A stretch of DNA of 64,000 nt, taken from Pectobacterium actinidiae (GTDB taxonomy: Bacteria > Pseudomonadota > Gammaproteobacteria > Enterobacterales > Enterobacteriaceae). Below, one piece after another: positions 1 through 8,567 of this stretch (its first letter is position 1; each line of letters starts with the position of its first letter). Made by a program: the position numbers and the translations under genes. Location of the stretch: assembly GCF_000803315.1 (NCBI RefSeq), contig NZ_JRMH01000001.1:2418001-2482000 (forward strand), given 5' to 3'. Below the pieces are notes generated by a model. It was not told the origin of the DNA, searched no databases, and saw nothing but the letters and a program-made list of their open reading frames with translations.

Positions 1-1098
1 TGCGCGCAGCACGCCCGTATCCGATCGGCGTTGGCCGCCGGATTATCGCTGCCATTTACCCGCGACGGACTGGCTGGCTGTCTGGACCTTCAACTGGCAA
101 ATGTACGCGAGCAGGCAGAAGACTCGTTTACCACGCAGGCAAGCCGTTGGCGGAGCGATATCGGTAATCTCTCACTGACCGATCCGTCTCCTGTACTCAG
201 TCTGCTGTCGGACTGCCCGCTGCTGCCCCTCACAGAAGACGATGACGCAGCACAGGAATGGTACTGGACACTCTACAACCAGTCGCTCAATCCCGTACTG
301 CGGACGCTGATCGGGGAAATCTATCCGCTGAGCCTTCCTCAGAAAGAACAGGATTCAACAGAGCAGAATCACAATGCTGCCTGGCTCAGCGTGAGCTGGA
401 ACGGCATGACCGTGCGCAGCCAGATGCAGGCCGCTGACGCCGTCTGGCTGGCGCTATTTTCCCGTTCTGACTGGCACCGCCAGCGCCACGCGCTCCCCGC
501 AGGCATGGCTATCACTATCCCGCTCACGCTGGCTGATGCCGTACTGCCGCTGTCCGCGTTACACGGTTTGCGTACGGGCGATCTTATTCTGCCTCATCGC
601 CCGTGGTTTACGCCTTCCGGCGAGGGAACACTGTCATCCGGCACGCTACGTCTGCGCGGAGTACTCCAACTCGCGGCGTTCGCCCCCTTTACCTTTACCG
701 TTACCGACATGGAGACTGTCTCAATGCCCTCGTCCGCTACCGACACGATGTTAACCGCCACGCAGCCAGCTACTTCAGCGCTTGAATTCACGCCAATGAG
801 TGACAACGTCACTGAAAACCTCCCCCCGCTGCCGGTCACCTTACATATTCGCTGTGGCAGCCTGACGATGACGCTGGCGGAATTGCAACACCTCGCCAGC
901 GGTAGCGTGCTGACGCTGCGCGACGTAGTGCCGGGGCAAGCCTGGCTGTATCACGGCGATATCGCTTTGGCGAGTGGCGATCTGGTCGATGTGGAAGGCC
1001 GTCTGGGGCTACAGATTACCCAGTGCTTTTCCGTACCAGCACCCAAACTGCCGATAGCGTCTGAAGAACACGCCGCCGAACCGGAGCTGGCACCATGA
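1..1098 (+). CDS. hrcQ: Type III secretion C-ring (sorting platform) protein HrcQ, 5' end missing
   Basis: The reading frame is open from the first base, so the gene begins upstream of the window; about 365 residues are visible. HrcQ (YscQ/FliN-FliM type) forms the cytoplasmic sorting platform of the Hrp injectisome. The last 75 or so residues form a SpoA-like domain ([18 protein letters not shown] onward, ending in a hydrophobic GLQITQ strand), as expected at the C-terminus of this family. It is a single polypeptide, unlike the split HrcQa/HrcQb of Pseudomonas syringae. The stop overlaps the hrcR start in an ATGA, so the two are translationally coupled. Identity rests mainly on the C-terminal domain and on four unmistakable hrc genes directly downstream. 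Confidence 0.9.
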   Translation, partial: CAQHARIRSALAAGLSLPFTRDGLAGCLDLQLANVREQAEDSFTTQASRWRSDIGNLSLTDPSPVLSLLSDCPLLPLTEDDDAAQEWYWTLYNQSLNPVLRTLIGEIYPLSLPQKEQDSTEQNHNAAWLSVSWNGMTVRSQMQAADAVWLALFSRSDWHRQRHALPAGMAITIPLTLADAVLPLSALHGLRTGDLILPHRPWFTPSGEGTLSSGTLRLRGVLQLAAFAPFTFTVTDMETVSMPSSATDTMLTATQPATSALEFTPMSDNVTENLPPLPVTLHIRCGSLTMTLAELQHLASGSVLTLRDVVPGQAWLYHGDIALASGDLVDVEGRLGLQITQCFSVPAPKLPIASEEHAAEPELAP

Positions 1099-1748
1099 CC
1101 TCGGGCGCGTTCGATCCGTTGATGTTTGCGCTCTTTCTGGGCGCACTCTCTCTGATTCCGCTGATGATGATTGTCTGCACCTGCTTTCTCAAGATTGCGA
1201 TTGTGCTGCTGATTACCCGCAACGCCATTGGAGTGCAACAAGTGCCTCCCAACATGGCGCTGTACGGTATCGCACTCGCGGCAACGCTGTTTGTGATGGC
1301 ACCGGTGTTTCAGGACATCACCACACGTGTACAGGAAAAGCCGCTGGATATGACCGACATCACCTCGCTTCAGGCCAGCGTGACCTACGGGCTGGAGCCG
1401 CTGCAAACCTTTATGTCACGCAACGTTGACCCTGACATTCTTACCCATCTGCATGAAAACAGCCTGCAAATGTGGCCTGCCTCGCTATCCGAAAAGGTGA
1501 ATACGCAAAATTTGCTGCTGGTGATCCCGGCTTTCGTGCTGTCGGAACTACAGGCCGGATTCAAAATCGGCTTCCTGATCTATATCCCGTTTATCGTCAT
1601 CGACCTCATCGTCTCAAACGTGCTGCTGGCGCTGGGGATGCAGATGGTCGCGCCAATGACGCTCTCGCTGCCGTTAAAGCTGCTGCTGTTCGTACTGGTT
1701 AACGGCTGGACGCGGCTGCTGGACGGCCTGTTCTACAGCTACCTGTGA
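1095..1748 (+). CDS. hrcR: Type III secretion export gate protein HrcR
   Basis: The 217-residue inner-membrane protein belongs to the YscR/SpaP/FliP family, the main component of the export gate of the Hrp apparatus. It begins with a hydrophobic segment ([20 protein letters not shown]), then a family-typical stretch ([20 protein letters not shown]). Two further membrane segments follow ([20 protein letters not shown] and the C-terminal [14 protein letters not shown]). Length is normal for the family. The ATG overlaps the hrcQ stop by four bases and hrcS follows after 7 bp, so it lies inside a tight operon. Confidence 0.97.
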   Translation: MTSGAFDPLMFALFLGALSLIPLMMIVCTCFLKIAIVLLITRNAIGVQQVPPNMALYGIALAATLFVMAPVFQDITTRVQEKPLDMTDITSLQASVTYGLEPLQTFMSRNVDPDILTHLHENSLQMWPASLSEKVNTQNLLLVIPAFVLSELQAGFKIGFLIYIPFIVIDLIVSNVLLALGMQMVAPMTLSLPLKLLLFVLVNGWTRLLDGLFYSYL

Positions 1749-1755
1749 GGCTGCG

Positions 1756-2016
1756 ATGGAAATAATCACGCTTTTCCGTCAGGCCATGGTGATGGTCGTG
1801 CTGCTCTCTGCGCCGCCGCTGCTGGTTGCGGTGATTGTCGGCGTGCTGATTTCACTGCTACAGGCGGTGATGCAGTTGCAGGATCAGACGCTGCCCTTTG
1901 CCGTCAAACTGATTTCCGTCGGGCTGGCGCTGGCGCTCTGCGGGCGCTGGATTGGCGTAGAGTTGATGCAGTTGGCTATTACCGCATTCAACATGATTGC
2001 GCACACCGGGGTATAA
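1756..2016 (+). CDS. hrcS: Type III secretion export gate protein HrcS
   Basis: An 86-residue protein with two transmembrane helices, of the YscS/SpaQ/FliQ family, which forms the export gate with HrcR and HrcT. Visible hallmarks are the helix-breaker region LISLLQAVMQLQDQTLPFAVK between the membrane segments and the short C-terminus. Length matches the family (about 86-89 residues). It sits between hrcR and hrcT with only a few bases on each side and is preceded by a GAGG-type ribosome-binding site overlapping the end of hrcR. Confidence 0.97.
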   Translation: MEIITLFRQAMVMVVLLSAPPLLVAVIVGVLISLLQAVMQLQDQTLPFAVKLISVGLALALCGRWIGVELMQLAITAFNMIAHTGV

Positions 2017-2022
2017 ATCCGC

Positions 2023-2826
2023 ATGATCGCCACCATTCAGCACGTTTACGACTTTATCATCGCCATTACGCTCGGCATCGCCCGGCTGTATCCCTGCTTT
2101 ATTTTGGTACCGGTTTTTTCACTCAACGTGCTGAAAGGGATGACACGCAACGCCGTGGTGATTTCCCTGACGCTGCTGCCGGCCCCCATCGTGCAGCAGC
2201 AGCTTCTGCTGACGCCACTTTCCTGGCCGATGCTGCCCGGTCTGTTGCTGAAAGAGATCATTGTCGGGCTGCTCATCGCATTGATTCTGGCGATGCCGTT
2301 CTGGTTGTTTGAATCCGTCGGCGCATTGTTCGATAACCAGCGCGGAGCTCTGATGGGCGGCCAACTCAACCCCGCGCTGGGTTCGGATGCCACGCCGCTC
2401 GGCCATTTGCTGAAACAGACGCTGATTCTGCTGTTGATTATCGGTATCGGCCTGAAAGGGCTGACGCAGTTGATTTGGGACAGCTACCAGATCTGGCCGG
2501 TGCTGTCCTGGCTGCCCGCGCCGGGCGAACAAGGGTTTGAGGTCTATCTCAGTTTGTTGGCTGACACCTTCACGCATCTGGTGGTGTACGCCGGGCCGCT
2601 GGTCGCGCTGCTGCTGCTGTTGGAATTCAGCATTGCGTTACTTAGCCTGTATAGCCCGCAGCTTCAGGTGTTCGTCCTGTCTATTCCAGCCAAGTGTCTG
2701 GTGGGAATGACATTTTTCATCGTCTACTTGCCCGTATTGCAATATTTAGGTGACCACAAACTTCAGGGGCTACCGGATCTCAAGCACCTGCTCCCGCTGA
2801 TTTTTACGGCATCGAACAGCGAATAA
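2023..2826 (+). CDS. hrcT: Type III secretion export gate protein HrcT
   Basis: A 267-residue multi-pass membrane protein of the YscT/SpaR/FliR family, the third export-gate subunit of the Hrp system. It opens with a hydrophobic N-terminus and carries the conserved cytoplasmic segment around FESVGALFDNQRGALMGGQL, which is characteristic of the family. At least five hydrophobic stretches can be counted. It is separated from hrcS by 6 bp and from hrcU by 10 bp. Confidence 0.96.
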   Translation: MIATIQHVYDFIIAITLGIARLYPCFILVPVFSLNVLKGMTRNAVVISLTLLPAPIVQQQLLLTPLSWPMLPGLLLKEIIVGLLIALILAMPFWLFESVGALFDNQRGALMGGQLNPALGSDATPLGHLLKQTLILLLIIGIGLKGLTQLIWDSYQIWPVLSWLPAPGEQGFEVYLSLLADTFTHLVVYAGPLVALLLLLEFSIALLSLYSPQLQVFVLSIPAKCLVGMTFFIVYLPVLQYLGDHKLQGLPDLKHLLPLIFTASNSE

Positions 2827-2836
2827 GGCGGAGCTG

Positions 2837-3916
2837 ATGAGTGAGAAAACCGAAGAACCCACAGATAAAAAACTCGAAGACGCACGCCGTAAAGGGGAAG
2901 TCGGGCAAAGTCAGGATGTGCCTAAGCTGCTGATCTGCGTCGGCCTGCTGGAGTGCGTACTGGCGCTGGCGGACAGCACGATGGGGAAACTGCAAACGCT
3001 GATACAACTGCCGCTGCAACGGCTGGATGCACCGTTTGCGCAGGTGGCGAAAGAGGTGTTCCACGACGCCGCCGTGCTGGCGGGCACGCTCTGTTTGCTG
3101 GCAGCCGCCATTGCCGTGCTGCTGCGCGTGGTGGGCGGCTGGCTCCAGTATGGTCCGCTCTTTGCGCCCGAAGCGCTGAAGCTCGATCTCAACCGCCTGA
3201 ACCCCATCAACCAGTTCAAGCAGATGTTTTCGATGCGTAAACTGGTGGAAATGCTGACCAATATCCTGAAAGCCGTGGTGATCGGTACGGTCTTTTATAA
3301 AGTGGTGGTGCCGGAGCTGGAGGCGCTGGTCGAATTGGCCTATGGCGACCTACACGGCTTCTGGCAAGGGGTTAAAGCGCTGCTGACGCGCATTGCTCGC
3401 ACCACGCTGACGGCGCTGCTGGTGCTGTCCGCACTGGATTTCGGCCTGCAAAAGTATTTCTTTCTTAAGCAGCAGCGGATGAGCCACGAGGATTTACGCA
3501 ACGAGCACAAGGATTCCGAAGGCGATCCGCATATGAAAGGCCACCGCAAATCGCTGGCGCACGAACTGATGAACGAACCTGCCGCCCCGCGTCCCAAAGC
3601 CAAAATAGAAGATGCCGATATGCTGCTGGTCAACCCAACGCACTATGCCGTAGGGCTCTACTATCGCCCTGGCAAAACGCCGTTGCCGCGCATTTTGTTT
3701 AAGGGGGAAAACCAAACCGCACGCGATCTCATCGCGCAGGCGCAAAAAGCGGACATTCCGGTGATTCGCTTCATCTGGCTGACCCGCACGCTGTATCGCA
3801 CCACGCCGGAGGGCCATTACATTCCGCGCGAAACGCTTCAAGCGGTCGCACAGGTCTATCGCGTCCTGCGCCAGCTCGAAGACGAGCAGAAGCGCGACAT
3901 TATCGAGATGGAGTGA
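2837..3916 (+). CDS. hrcU: Type III secretion autocleaved switch protein HrcU
   Basis: A 359-residue protein of the YscU/SpaS/FlhB family. The N-terminus (MSEKTEEPTDKKLEDARRKG) is family-typical, four membrane segments follow, and a cytoplasmic domain carries the autocleavage motif NPTH at residues 266-269. Cleavage between N and P controls substrate specificity, switching the Hrp machine from needle/pilus subunits to translocators and effectors. It is the last gene of the operon; downstream lies a palindromic repeat and then a LysR gene on the other strand, so this appears to be one edge of the hrp cluster. Confidence 0.97.
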   Translation: MSEKTEEPTDKKLEDARRKGEVGQSQDVPKLLICVGLLECVLALADSTMGKLQTLIQLPLQRLDAPFAQVAKEVFHDAAVLAGTLCLLAAAIAVLLRVVGGWLQYGPLFAPEALKLDLNRLNPINQFKQMFSMRKLVEMLTNILKAVVIGTVFYKVVVPELEALVELAYGDLHGFWQGVKALLTRIARTTLTALLVLSALDFGLQKYFFLKQQRMSHEDLRNEHKDSEGDPHMKGHRKSLAHELMNEPAAPRPKAKIEDADMLLVNPTHYAVGLYYRPGKTPLPRILFKGENQTARDLIAQAQKADIPVIRFIWLTRTLYRTTPEGHYIPRETLQAVAQVYRVLRQLEDEQKRDIIEME

Positions 3917-3952
3917 GAGTGAAAACAAAGACGTAAAATCGCTCGCGGAAAG

Positions 3953-4023
3953 ATCGAGATACCCGGAGCGACCACGGGGCGAGGCATCCCTGCGGGAACC
4001 TCATCCCCGTGTTTCTCCTAATC
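3953..4023. repeat. Hairpin-forming intergenic repeat, copy 1
   Basis: Between hrcU and the convergent LysR gene, the arms CACGGGG (3973-3979) and CCCCGTG (4005-4011) pair, as do GAGG and CCTC just inside them, around a second small hairpin (TCCC-TGC-GGGA, 3987-3997). A clearly related sequence lies at 11504-11573, sharing ATCGAGATAC at one end, CGGGAACCTC in the middle and TTTC/TCCTAAT at the other end. It may also terminate transcription from either side. It resembles dispersed palindromic repeats of enterobacteria; no specific named family is claimed. Confidence 0.7.
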
Positions 4024-4043
4024 AGTGACAGCAATCAACCGTA

Positions 4044-4976
4044 TCAAACCGCATCGGTAGCGATCTGACTCAGATAATACGCTTCCCCCTGACGCAGCTC
4101 CGCCACCATGAAATCCAGAAAATCCTGCTGCTGGGGCGCATGGGCTTTCCCTGCCAGCGTTTGGATTTGGAGCGAACGCTGGTCAAGCTGCTTAATATTC
4201 AGCGGTTTCAGACGCATCGGTTGTTGTAAGCACTTGTACATCACGGAATAGAAGCTACAGGCGGTGACCGCGCCCGGCGTGCTCATCGCATAGTAATACA
4301 GCGTGGTGAAGTTGTTGCAACACAGGGTCGGTTCCAGAAAGGTGCCGTTCATGCGGCATGAGAGATCGAACAACTGCCGCAGCGTGGTAGAGGATTCTGG
4401 CAAGGCCAGCGGGAAAGGATGCAGATCCGCCAGTTGAATAGACTGCTGCGCTAACGGGTGATCGTCAGACATCAGCAGCATCAGCGGCGCAGGCAGTGCC
4501 AGTTCCACATTCACCCCCTGTTCGGGCGCCAGCGCAAACTGGAGCGCGATATCCACTTCACCATTGCGTATCATCTGGGACACCTGCATCGCTGAGTCAA
4601 CTTTCAGCGCAAAAGTGGTATCCGGGTCATGCTGGCGGAAACGCGCAAACAGCGTCGGCAGTAGATCAAACGCCATCCCTTCCGTGCAGCCGATGCGCAG
4701 CAGCGCCCGACGGCTGGCTTTCAGCCCCTGAATCTCCGCCACGGCAGCATCCATGTCCATCATGCTCTTACGCACATGATTTTCCAGAATTCGTCCTGCA
4801 TCATTCAGAACCATGCCGCGCGCATGGCGTTCGAACAGCGGCACGCCGATACGTTCTTCCAGCCGTTGGATTTGGCGACTGATAGCAGAAACGGCCACAA
4901 ACAGGTGCTGACTAGCGGCACTGAGCGAACCGGTGGTGGCAACCACTAGAAAATAACGGATCTCGGAGCTGTGCAT
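4044..4976 (-). CDS. LysR-family transcriptional regulator
   Basis: A 310-residue LysR-type regulator with an N-terminal winged helix-turn-helix (FLVVATTGSLSAASQHLFVA then AVSAISRQIQRLEERIGVPL) followed by a LysR substrate-binding domain. The start at 4976 (MHSSEIRYF) is preferred over two upstream ATGs because AAGGAA lies seven bases before it and the helix-turn-helix then sits at the usual distance from the N-terminus. It diverges from the M20 peptidase gene at 5120, the usual arrangement for a LysR protein and its target. The ligand cannot be read from sequence. Confidence 0.92.
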   Translation of the reverse strand: MHSSEIRYFLVVATTGSLSAASQHLFVAVSAISRQIQRLEERIGVPLFERHARGMVLNDAGRILENHVRKSMMDMDAAVAEIQGLKASRRALLRIGCTEGMAFDLLPTLFARFRQHDPDTTFALKVDSAMQVSQMIRNGEVDIALQFALAPEQGVNVELALPAPLMLLMSDDHPLAQQSIQLADLHPFPLALPESSTTLRQLFDLSCRMNGTFLEPTLCCNNFTTLYYYAMSTPGAVTACSFYSVMYKCLQQPMRLKPLNIKQLDQRSLQIQTLAGKAHAPQQQDFLDFMVAELRQGEAYYLSQIATDAV

Positions 4977-5027
4977 GGCGGCGTTCCTTTCAGACATCAC
5001 GGGGGCATTCGCAGGTTTATATTAAAA

Positions 5028-5066
5028 GCAAAGCTTAATTGCAATTTTTATTATTGTTGCAAAGCT
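5028..5066. promoter_or_regulatory. Candidate LysR operator: GCAAAGCT direct repeat
   Basis: In the divergent LysR/M20 promoter region the octamer GCAAAGCT occurs at 5028-5035 and again at 5059-5066, 31 bp apart, close to three helical turns and on the same DNA face. TTGCAA palindromes also occur nearby (about 5039 and 5057). The function is inferred from position only. Confidence 0.35.
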
Positions 5067-5119
5067 CATTTTTCCTTTAAATATCGGTAACTTCGGCACA
5101 CTATTCAGCAAGGAAAGGC

Positions 5120-6538
5120 ATGACCAGCGCAGACCTTATTCGTATCGCCTGTGAGCGTTTCGATCGCGGAGAATTTAAACAGACGCTGGCCCGTCGTATT
5201 GCCCATGCCAGCGAGAGCCAAAAATCCGGTAATCGTCCCGCGCTGAACCACTATCTGACCGACGAGATCCAGCCCGCGTTGCAGGCGATGGGGTTCAACG
5301 TAAGCCTGATTACTTCATCGGATGAACGTTATCCTCCTTTTCTGCTGGCCGAACGTATTGAAGATCCCAGCCTGCCGACCGTGCTGTCTTACGGCCACGG
5401 CGACGTGGTTTTCGGTGATGAAGAAAACTGGCGCGACGGGCTTACGCCCTGGGAATTGGTGGAAGAAGGCGATCGCTGGTACGGGCGCGGCAGCGCCGAT
5501 AACAAAGGCCAGCACAGTATCAATCTGATGGCGCTGGAGCAGGTGTTTCAGGCACGCGGGCAGCGTTTAGGTTTCAACTGCAAACTGCTGTTCGAGATGG
5601 GCGAAGAAATTGGTTCACCGGGGCTTGCCGAGCTGTGTCACCAGCATAAACAAGCGCTGGCCGCCGATATCTTTATCGCCTCCGATGGACCGCGCCTCAG
5701 CGCAGAACGCCCGACGCTGTTCCTCGGCTCTCGCGGCTGCATCAATTTCCGTTTGTGCATCAAGGCACGCGATCGAGCCTACCACTCTGGCAACTGGGGC
5801 GGACTGCTGAGCAATCCGGGCACGCAGTTGGCGAACGCCGTGGCCAGTCTGGTGGATGGACAAGGACGGATGAAGATCGACGCCCTGCTGCCACCGCCGT
5901 TAACGCCCGCGCTGCGGGAAATCCTCAGTACCATTGACCCCGCAGGCAGCGAGGGCGATCCGGCGATTGATGAAAATTGGGGTGAAGACGGTCTCACGCC
6001 TGCCGAACGGCTATTTGGCTGGAACACGCTGGAAGTGCTGTCGTTCATTACCGGCAACCCGAGCAAGCCGGTGAATGCCATTCCCGCCGACGCCACGGCG
6101 ATTTGCCAGTTGCGCTTTGTGGTCGACACCGACTGGCAGCATCTGGCGCAACATGTGCGCCAACACCTCGACCAGCACGGCTTTACGCAGGTGGAGATTG
6201 AGGTACTTAATACCTCTCCGGCGACGCGCTTTAACCCTGAAGATCCGCTGGTGAACTGGACGCTGGCGCTGATGCAGCAAATTAGCGGCAAACAGCCCGC
6301 GCTGTTACCGAATCTGGGCGGCTCGCTGCCTAATGACGTGTTCGCCGACATCCTCGGCCTGCCGACGCTGTGGATCCCCCACTCCTATCCGGCATGCGGC
6401 CAGCACGCGGTCAACGAGCACCTGCTGAAATCCGTCGCCCGCGAAGGGTTAGCGATCATGACTGGCCTGTTCTGGGAACTGGGGGAGCAAGGCGATACGT
6501 TACTAGATGAACACAGAGGGTATGCACATCAGAAGTGA
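5120..6538 (+). CDS. M20-family metallopeptidase/deacylase
   Basis: A 472-residue protein of the M20 (ArgE/DapE/CPG2) dizinc hydrolase family. Visible metal-site motifs are HGD (H93, D95), the SADNKGQ segment with D127, and EMGEEIGS with catalytic/metal glutamates at 162-163; the inserted lid domain follows. Members remove N-acyl groups from amino acids or cut short peptides; the substrate is not readable here. It is preceded by AAGGAAAGGC six bases before the ATG. Its neighbourhood, a methionine-type importer and an N-acylamino acid racemase-like gene about 2-3 kb away, makes an N-acylamino acid or dipeptide substrate reasonable, but this is inference. Confidence 0.88.
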   Translation: MTSADLIRIACERFDRGEFKQTLARRIAHASESQKSGNRPALNHYLTDEIQPALQAMGFNVSLITSSDERYPPFLLAERIEDPSLPTVLSYGHGDVVFGDEENWRDGLTPWELVEEGDRWYGRGSADNKGQHSINLMALEQVFQARGQRLGFNCKLLFEMGEEIGSPGLAELCHQHKQALAADIFIASDGPRLSAERPTLFLGSRGCINFRLCIKARDRAYHSGNWGGLLSNPGTQLANAVASLVDGQGRMKIDALLPPPLTPALREILSTIDPAGSEGDPAIDENWGEDGLTPAERLFGWNTLEVLSFITGNPSKPVNAIPADATAICQLRFVVDTDWQHLAQHVRQHLDQHGFTQVEIEVLNTSPATRFNPEDPLVNWTLALMQQISGKQPALLPNLGGSLPNDVFADILGLPTLWIPHSYPACGQHAVNEHLLKSVAREGLAIMTGLFWELGEQGDTLLDEHRGYAHQK

Positions 6539-6573
6539 TGTTTAGAACCTGGTCACTGCTGTATAAACGCAAA

Positions 6574-6596
6574 AGTGGCCGTATCAAACGGCCACT
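6574..6596. terminator. Hairpin between convergent M20 and antitoxin genes
   Basis: AGTGGCCGT and ACGGCCACT form a perfect 9-bp stem around a 5-base loop in the 95-bp space between two convergent genes. A-rich sequence precedes it (AAAA), giving a short U-run for transcripts coming from the minus strand. It is probably a bidirectional or minus-strand terminator. Confidence 0.55.
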
Positions 6597-6633
6597 AAAC
6601 GCAATGAAACAACCATTTATCTTTACTGTATCA

Positions 6634-6954
6634 TCAAAGAATAGCACTTAAGCCTTTTCTCTCGATGACCTCCAGTATTCGTAACGCCGCACCCGTTGGT
6701 GCGCTTACTCCACGTTCCCATTTCTGAACGCTGTTGGCTGACATATTAATGATGCCAGCCAGTTGGCTTTGACTAATTTTTTCACGCTCACGGATGGCCC
6801 GCACTCTGCTCGCGTCCATACTCGCGCGTGATTCCGTTTTTTGACTTTCCGCTACCAAGCGATTGATAGCGTCAAGGTCTACGTCACTGGCCGTTCCTGC
6901 GGCATGTTGACGCTGAATCATACTCTGTATATTTAATAAGCGCTTATCAACCAT
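6634..6954 (-). CDS. XRE-family antitoxin (HigA-like)
   Basis: A 106-residue protein whose C-terminal half holds an XRE helix-turn-helix: REREKISQSQLAGIINMS then NSVQKWERGVSAPTGAALRI. The N-terminal half is probably the toxin-binding segment. The gene follows the putative toxin with an 8-bp overlap, so the order is toxin first, as in higBA-type modules. It is expected to neutralise the toxin and repress its own promoter; the large inverted repeat upstream of the toxin is a candidate operator. Confidence 0.85.
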   Translation of the reverse strand: MVDKRLLNIQSMIQRQHAAGTASDVDLDAINRLVAESQKTESRASMDASRVRAIREREKISQSQLAGIINMSANSVQKWERGVSAPTGAALRILEVIERKGLSAIL

Positions 6955-7336
6955 TTATCACCTCAACAAGCTCTTTGTTTTTAAGGTCTGTTTCGAGATC
7001 GGCATCAGATTTATTTTTAAACACCGTTGACGCAATTTTAAAAGCTGCCAATACATCATCGGGAATTTCTTTCCCACGCATTGATACCGTGTTTTTCTCC
7101 CATCCTTCAAAGAAAAACACCTTACCTTCTCGATGATAAGCCACTATTGTCCGAGCACCGCTACGTTTACCCAGACTGGTAGCAACGCGCTTTTTATAAA
7201 CACCGCCACCGAGGCCTCCTTTATCTGGATGATCCATAATGTCTGCCGCAATATCACGTAACTGTTGATCGGTTATGCCTGATTTTCTGCGAGATTTATT
7301 GTAGTGACGCTCAACAAAAATCCTTTTTTGTCCCAT
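6947..7336 (-). CDS. RelE/HigB-like toxin of a type II toxin-antitoxin pair
   Basis: A 129-residue basic protein beginning MGQKRIFVERHYNKS. The segment GVYKKRVATSLGKRSGARTI then VFFFEGWEKN resembles RelE-like toxins paired with XRE antitoxins (the YgiT/NadS-linked group, annotated as RelE-like in many genomes). An upstream ATG in frame (7408) would run through the inverted repeat and is rejected: GGGGA lies just before 7336. Such toxins usually cut mRNA on the ribosome; the exact target is not known here. The pair lies between the M20 gene and the importer operon and looks like an inserted cassette. Confidence 0.8.
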   Translation of the reverse strand: MGQKRIFVERHYNKSRRKSGITDQQLRDIAADIMDHPDKGGLGGGVYKKRVATSLGKRSGARTIVAYHREGKVFFFEGWEKNTVSMRGKEIPDDVLAAFKIASTVFKNKSDADLETDLKNKELVEVING

Positions 7337-7347
7337 GTTTTCCCCAT

Positions 7348-7398
7348 AAAAAATGCCCGATATTACTATGGTAATAACTACCATAGTAATATCGGGCA
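7348..7398 (-). terminator. 20-bp perfect inverted repeat plus T-run: terminator and possible toxin-antitoxin operator
   Basis: The arms at 7354-7373 and 7379-7398 are perfect complements over 20 bp with a 5-base loop (ATAAC). On the minus strand the stem is followed at once by six T residues (7353-7348), the structure of an intrinsic terminator for the importer operon ending at 7425. It ends only 12 bp before the toxin start codon, so it also occupies the place where the toxin-antitoxin operator should be. The inner part, ACTATGGTA mirrored by TACCATAGT, is AT-rich, as operators of XRE antitoxins often are. Confidence 0.8.
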
Positions 7399-7424
7399 AT
7401 AGCGTCAACCGATTCGGGAGTCGT

Positions 7425-8249
7425 TTACTCGGATTGCGTGCCTTTCTTCATCCACTCAGGCTTCTGGAACGCGTGGAACATGGAGTTTTTGTCCTCAAAG
7501 AACGCGGCGAATTCCGGGGATTGAACGGCGGCTTTCAGATCCTGAGCAAACGGTTTGTCGGCATCCTCCGCACGTACAACAATCATGTTTTTCAGATCTT
7601 CCGGCAGCACATCCAGTTGAATCGCGTCAGACAGGTTCAGACCAGCGGAAATCGCGAAGTTGGCGTTAATCAGCGAGCCGGTTACGCCGCCCAGCGCACG
7701 CGGTAGCTGTGCGGCTTCCAGCGGTTTAAAGACCAGCCCTTTCGGGTTTTCTGTGATGTCACGCAGCGAGGCTTTTGTCGGCGTAATCTCTGGATTAATC
7801 TTGATCAGGCCGTATTTTTGCAGGAAATCCAGCGAACGCGCCAGGTTTGACGGATCGTTTGGCAGCGTCACGATATCGCCCGCTTTCAGCTCATTCAGGG
7901 AGCGGACTTTGTTGGAGTAAAAGCCCATGCTCGCTGTCGGCACGGTGATCACTTCTGCCAGTTTCAGCCCTTTATCCGCGCTGAAACGATCAAGATAACG
8001 GCGGTTTTGGAACAGGTTGGCATCGATACTGTTGTTCGACAACGCCAGATTCGGCTGGATATAGTCGCTGAATTCACGCACTTTTACGTCGTAGCCTTTT
8101 TTCACCATTTCCGGCTTGATCGCTTTCGTGACCATGTCGCCATACGGCCCCGGCGAGACGCCGATGGTGATTTCTTTACCTGAATCTGCTGCGTAAGCCT
8201 GAGAGATGCCCAACATCAGCATCAGTGGAATGAGTTTTTTCAATCGCAT
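7425..8249 (-). CDS. MetQ/NlpA-family substrate-binding protein, non-lipoprotein form
   Basis: A 274-residue periplasmic binding protein of the NlpA/MetQ family (ITIGVSPGPYGDMV, FSDYIQPNLALSNNSIDANL, TVPTASMGFYS). It should deliver methionine or a related compound to the MetN/MetI-like transporter encoded upstream on the same strand. The signal peptide ends in AYA-A with no lipobox cysteine, so it is probably a soluble periplasmic protein rather than a lipoprotein like E. coli MetQ. It is the last gene of the metN-metI-racemase-metQ run, separated from the racemase by about 320 bp that contain a palindromic repeat. Confidence 0.88.
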   Translation of the reverse strand: MRLKKLIPLMLMLGISQAYAADSGKEITIGVSPGPYGDMVTKAIKPEMVKKGYDVKVREFSDYIQPNLALSNNSIDANLFQNRRYLDRFSADKGLKLAEVITVPTASMGFYSNKVRSLNELKAGDIVTLPNDPSNLARSLDFLQKYGLIKINPEITPTKASLRDITENPKGLVFKPLEAAQLPRALGGVTGSLINANFAISAGLNLSDAIQLDVLPEDLKNMIVVRAEDADKPFAQDLKAAVQSPEFAAFFEDKNSMFHAFQKPEWMKKGTQSE

Positions 8250-8338
8250 CGTCGCGTTCCTGTCTGTCGATTTAGTCAGTCTTTACCATTATTTTGGACG
8301 TAATAAGTGCCATGATATTGATGACGAAGTAAGGCGGG

Positions 8339-8443
8339 CAGAGAGCGTGGGTAGATCGTAAAGACGCTGTAAATACATCCCTGTACGCTCGAGCCCCGCC
8401 ATCCTTGGCGCGGACGCTTTACTCTTCTATCCCACGCTCTCTG
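8339..8443. repeat. 105-bp nested palindromic repeat between racemase and binding-protein genes
   Basis: Perfect 13-bp terminal arms (CAGAGAGCGTGGG at 8339-8351 and its complement at 8431-8443) enclose GTAAAG/CTTTAC as a second stem, and two inner small palindromes, TACATCCCTGTA and CGCCATCCTTGGCG. The arrangement folds as a cruciform or branched hairpin. Similar sequences are common between genes in soft-rot enterobacteria as far as I recall. It sits inside a presumed operon and could attenuate or stabilise the transcript. No other gene-like content is seen in 8250-8567. Confidence 0.75.
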
Positions 8444-8567
8444 TTGCCATGTCGTATAACGATTATGGGCGTCGTAGCGCCCTGTTCTATTTTTATAACG
8501 TTATTCCCTGGTGTTGGATAACGTTTTACTGCTCACTTTTTACTACAACGGTTTATTAAATAATTAG

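Noticed and set aside
7337..7408. Longer start of the toxin at 7408
   Set aside because: It would translate the inverted repeat and lacks a ribosome-binding site; 7336 has GGGGA.
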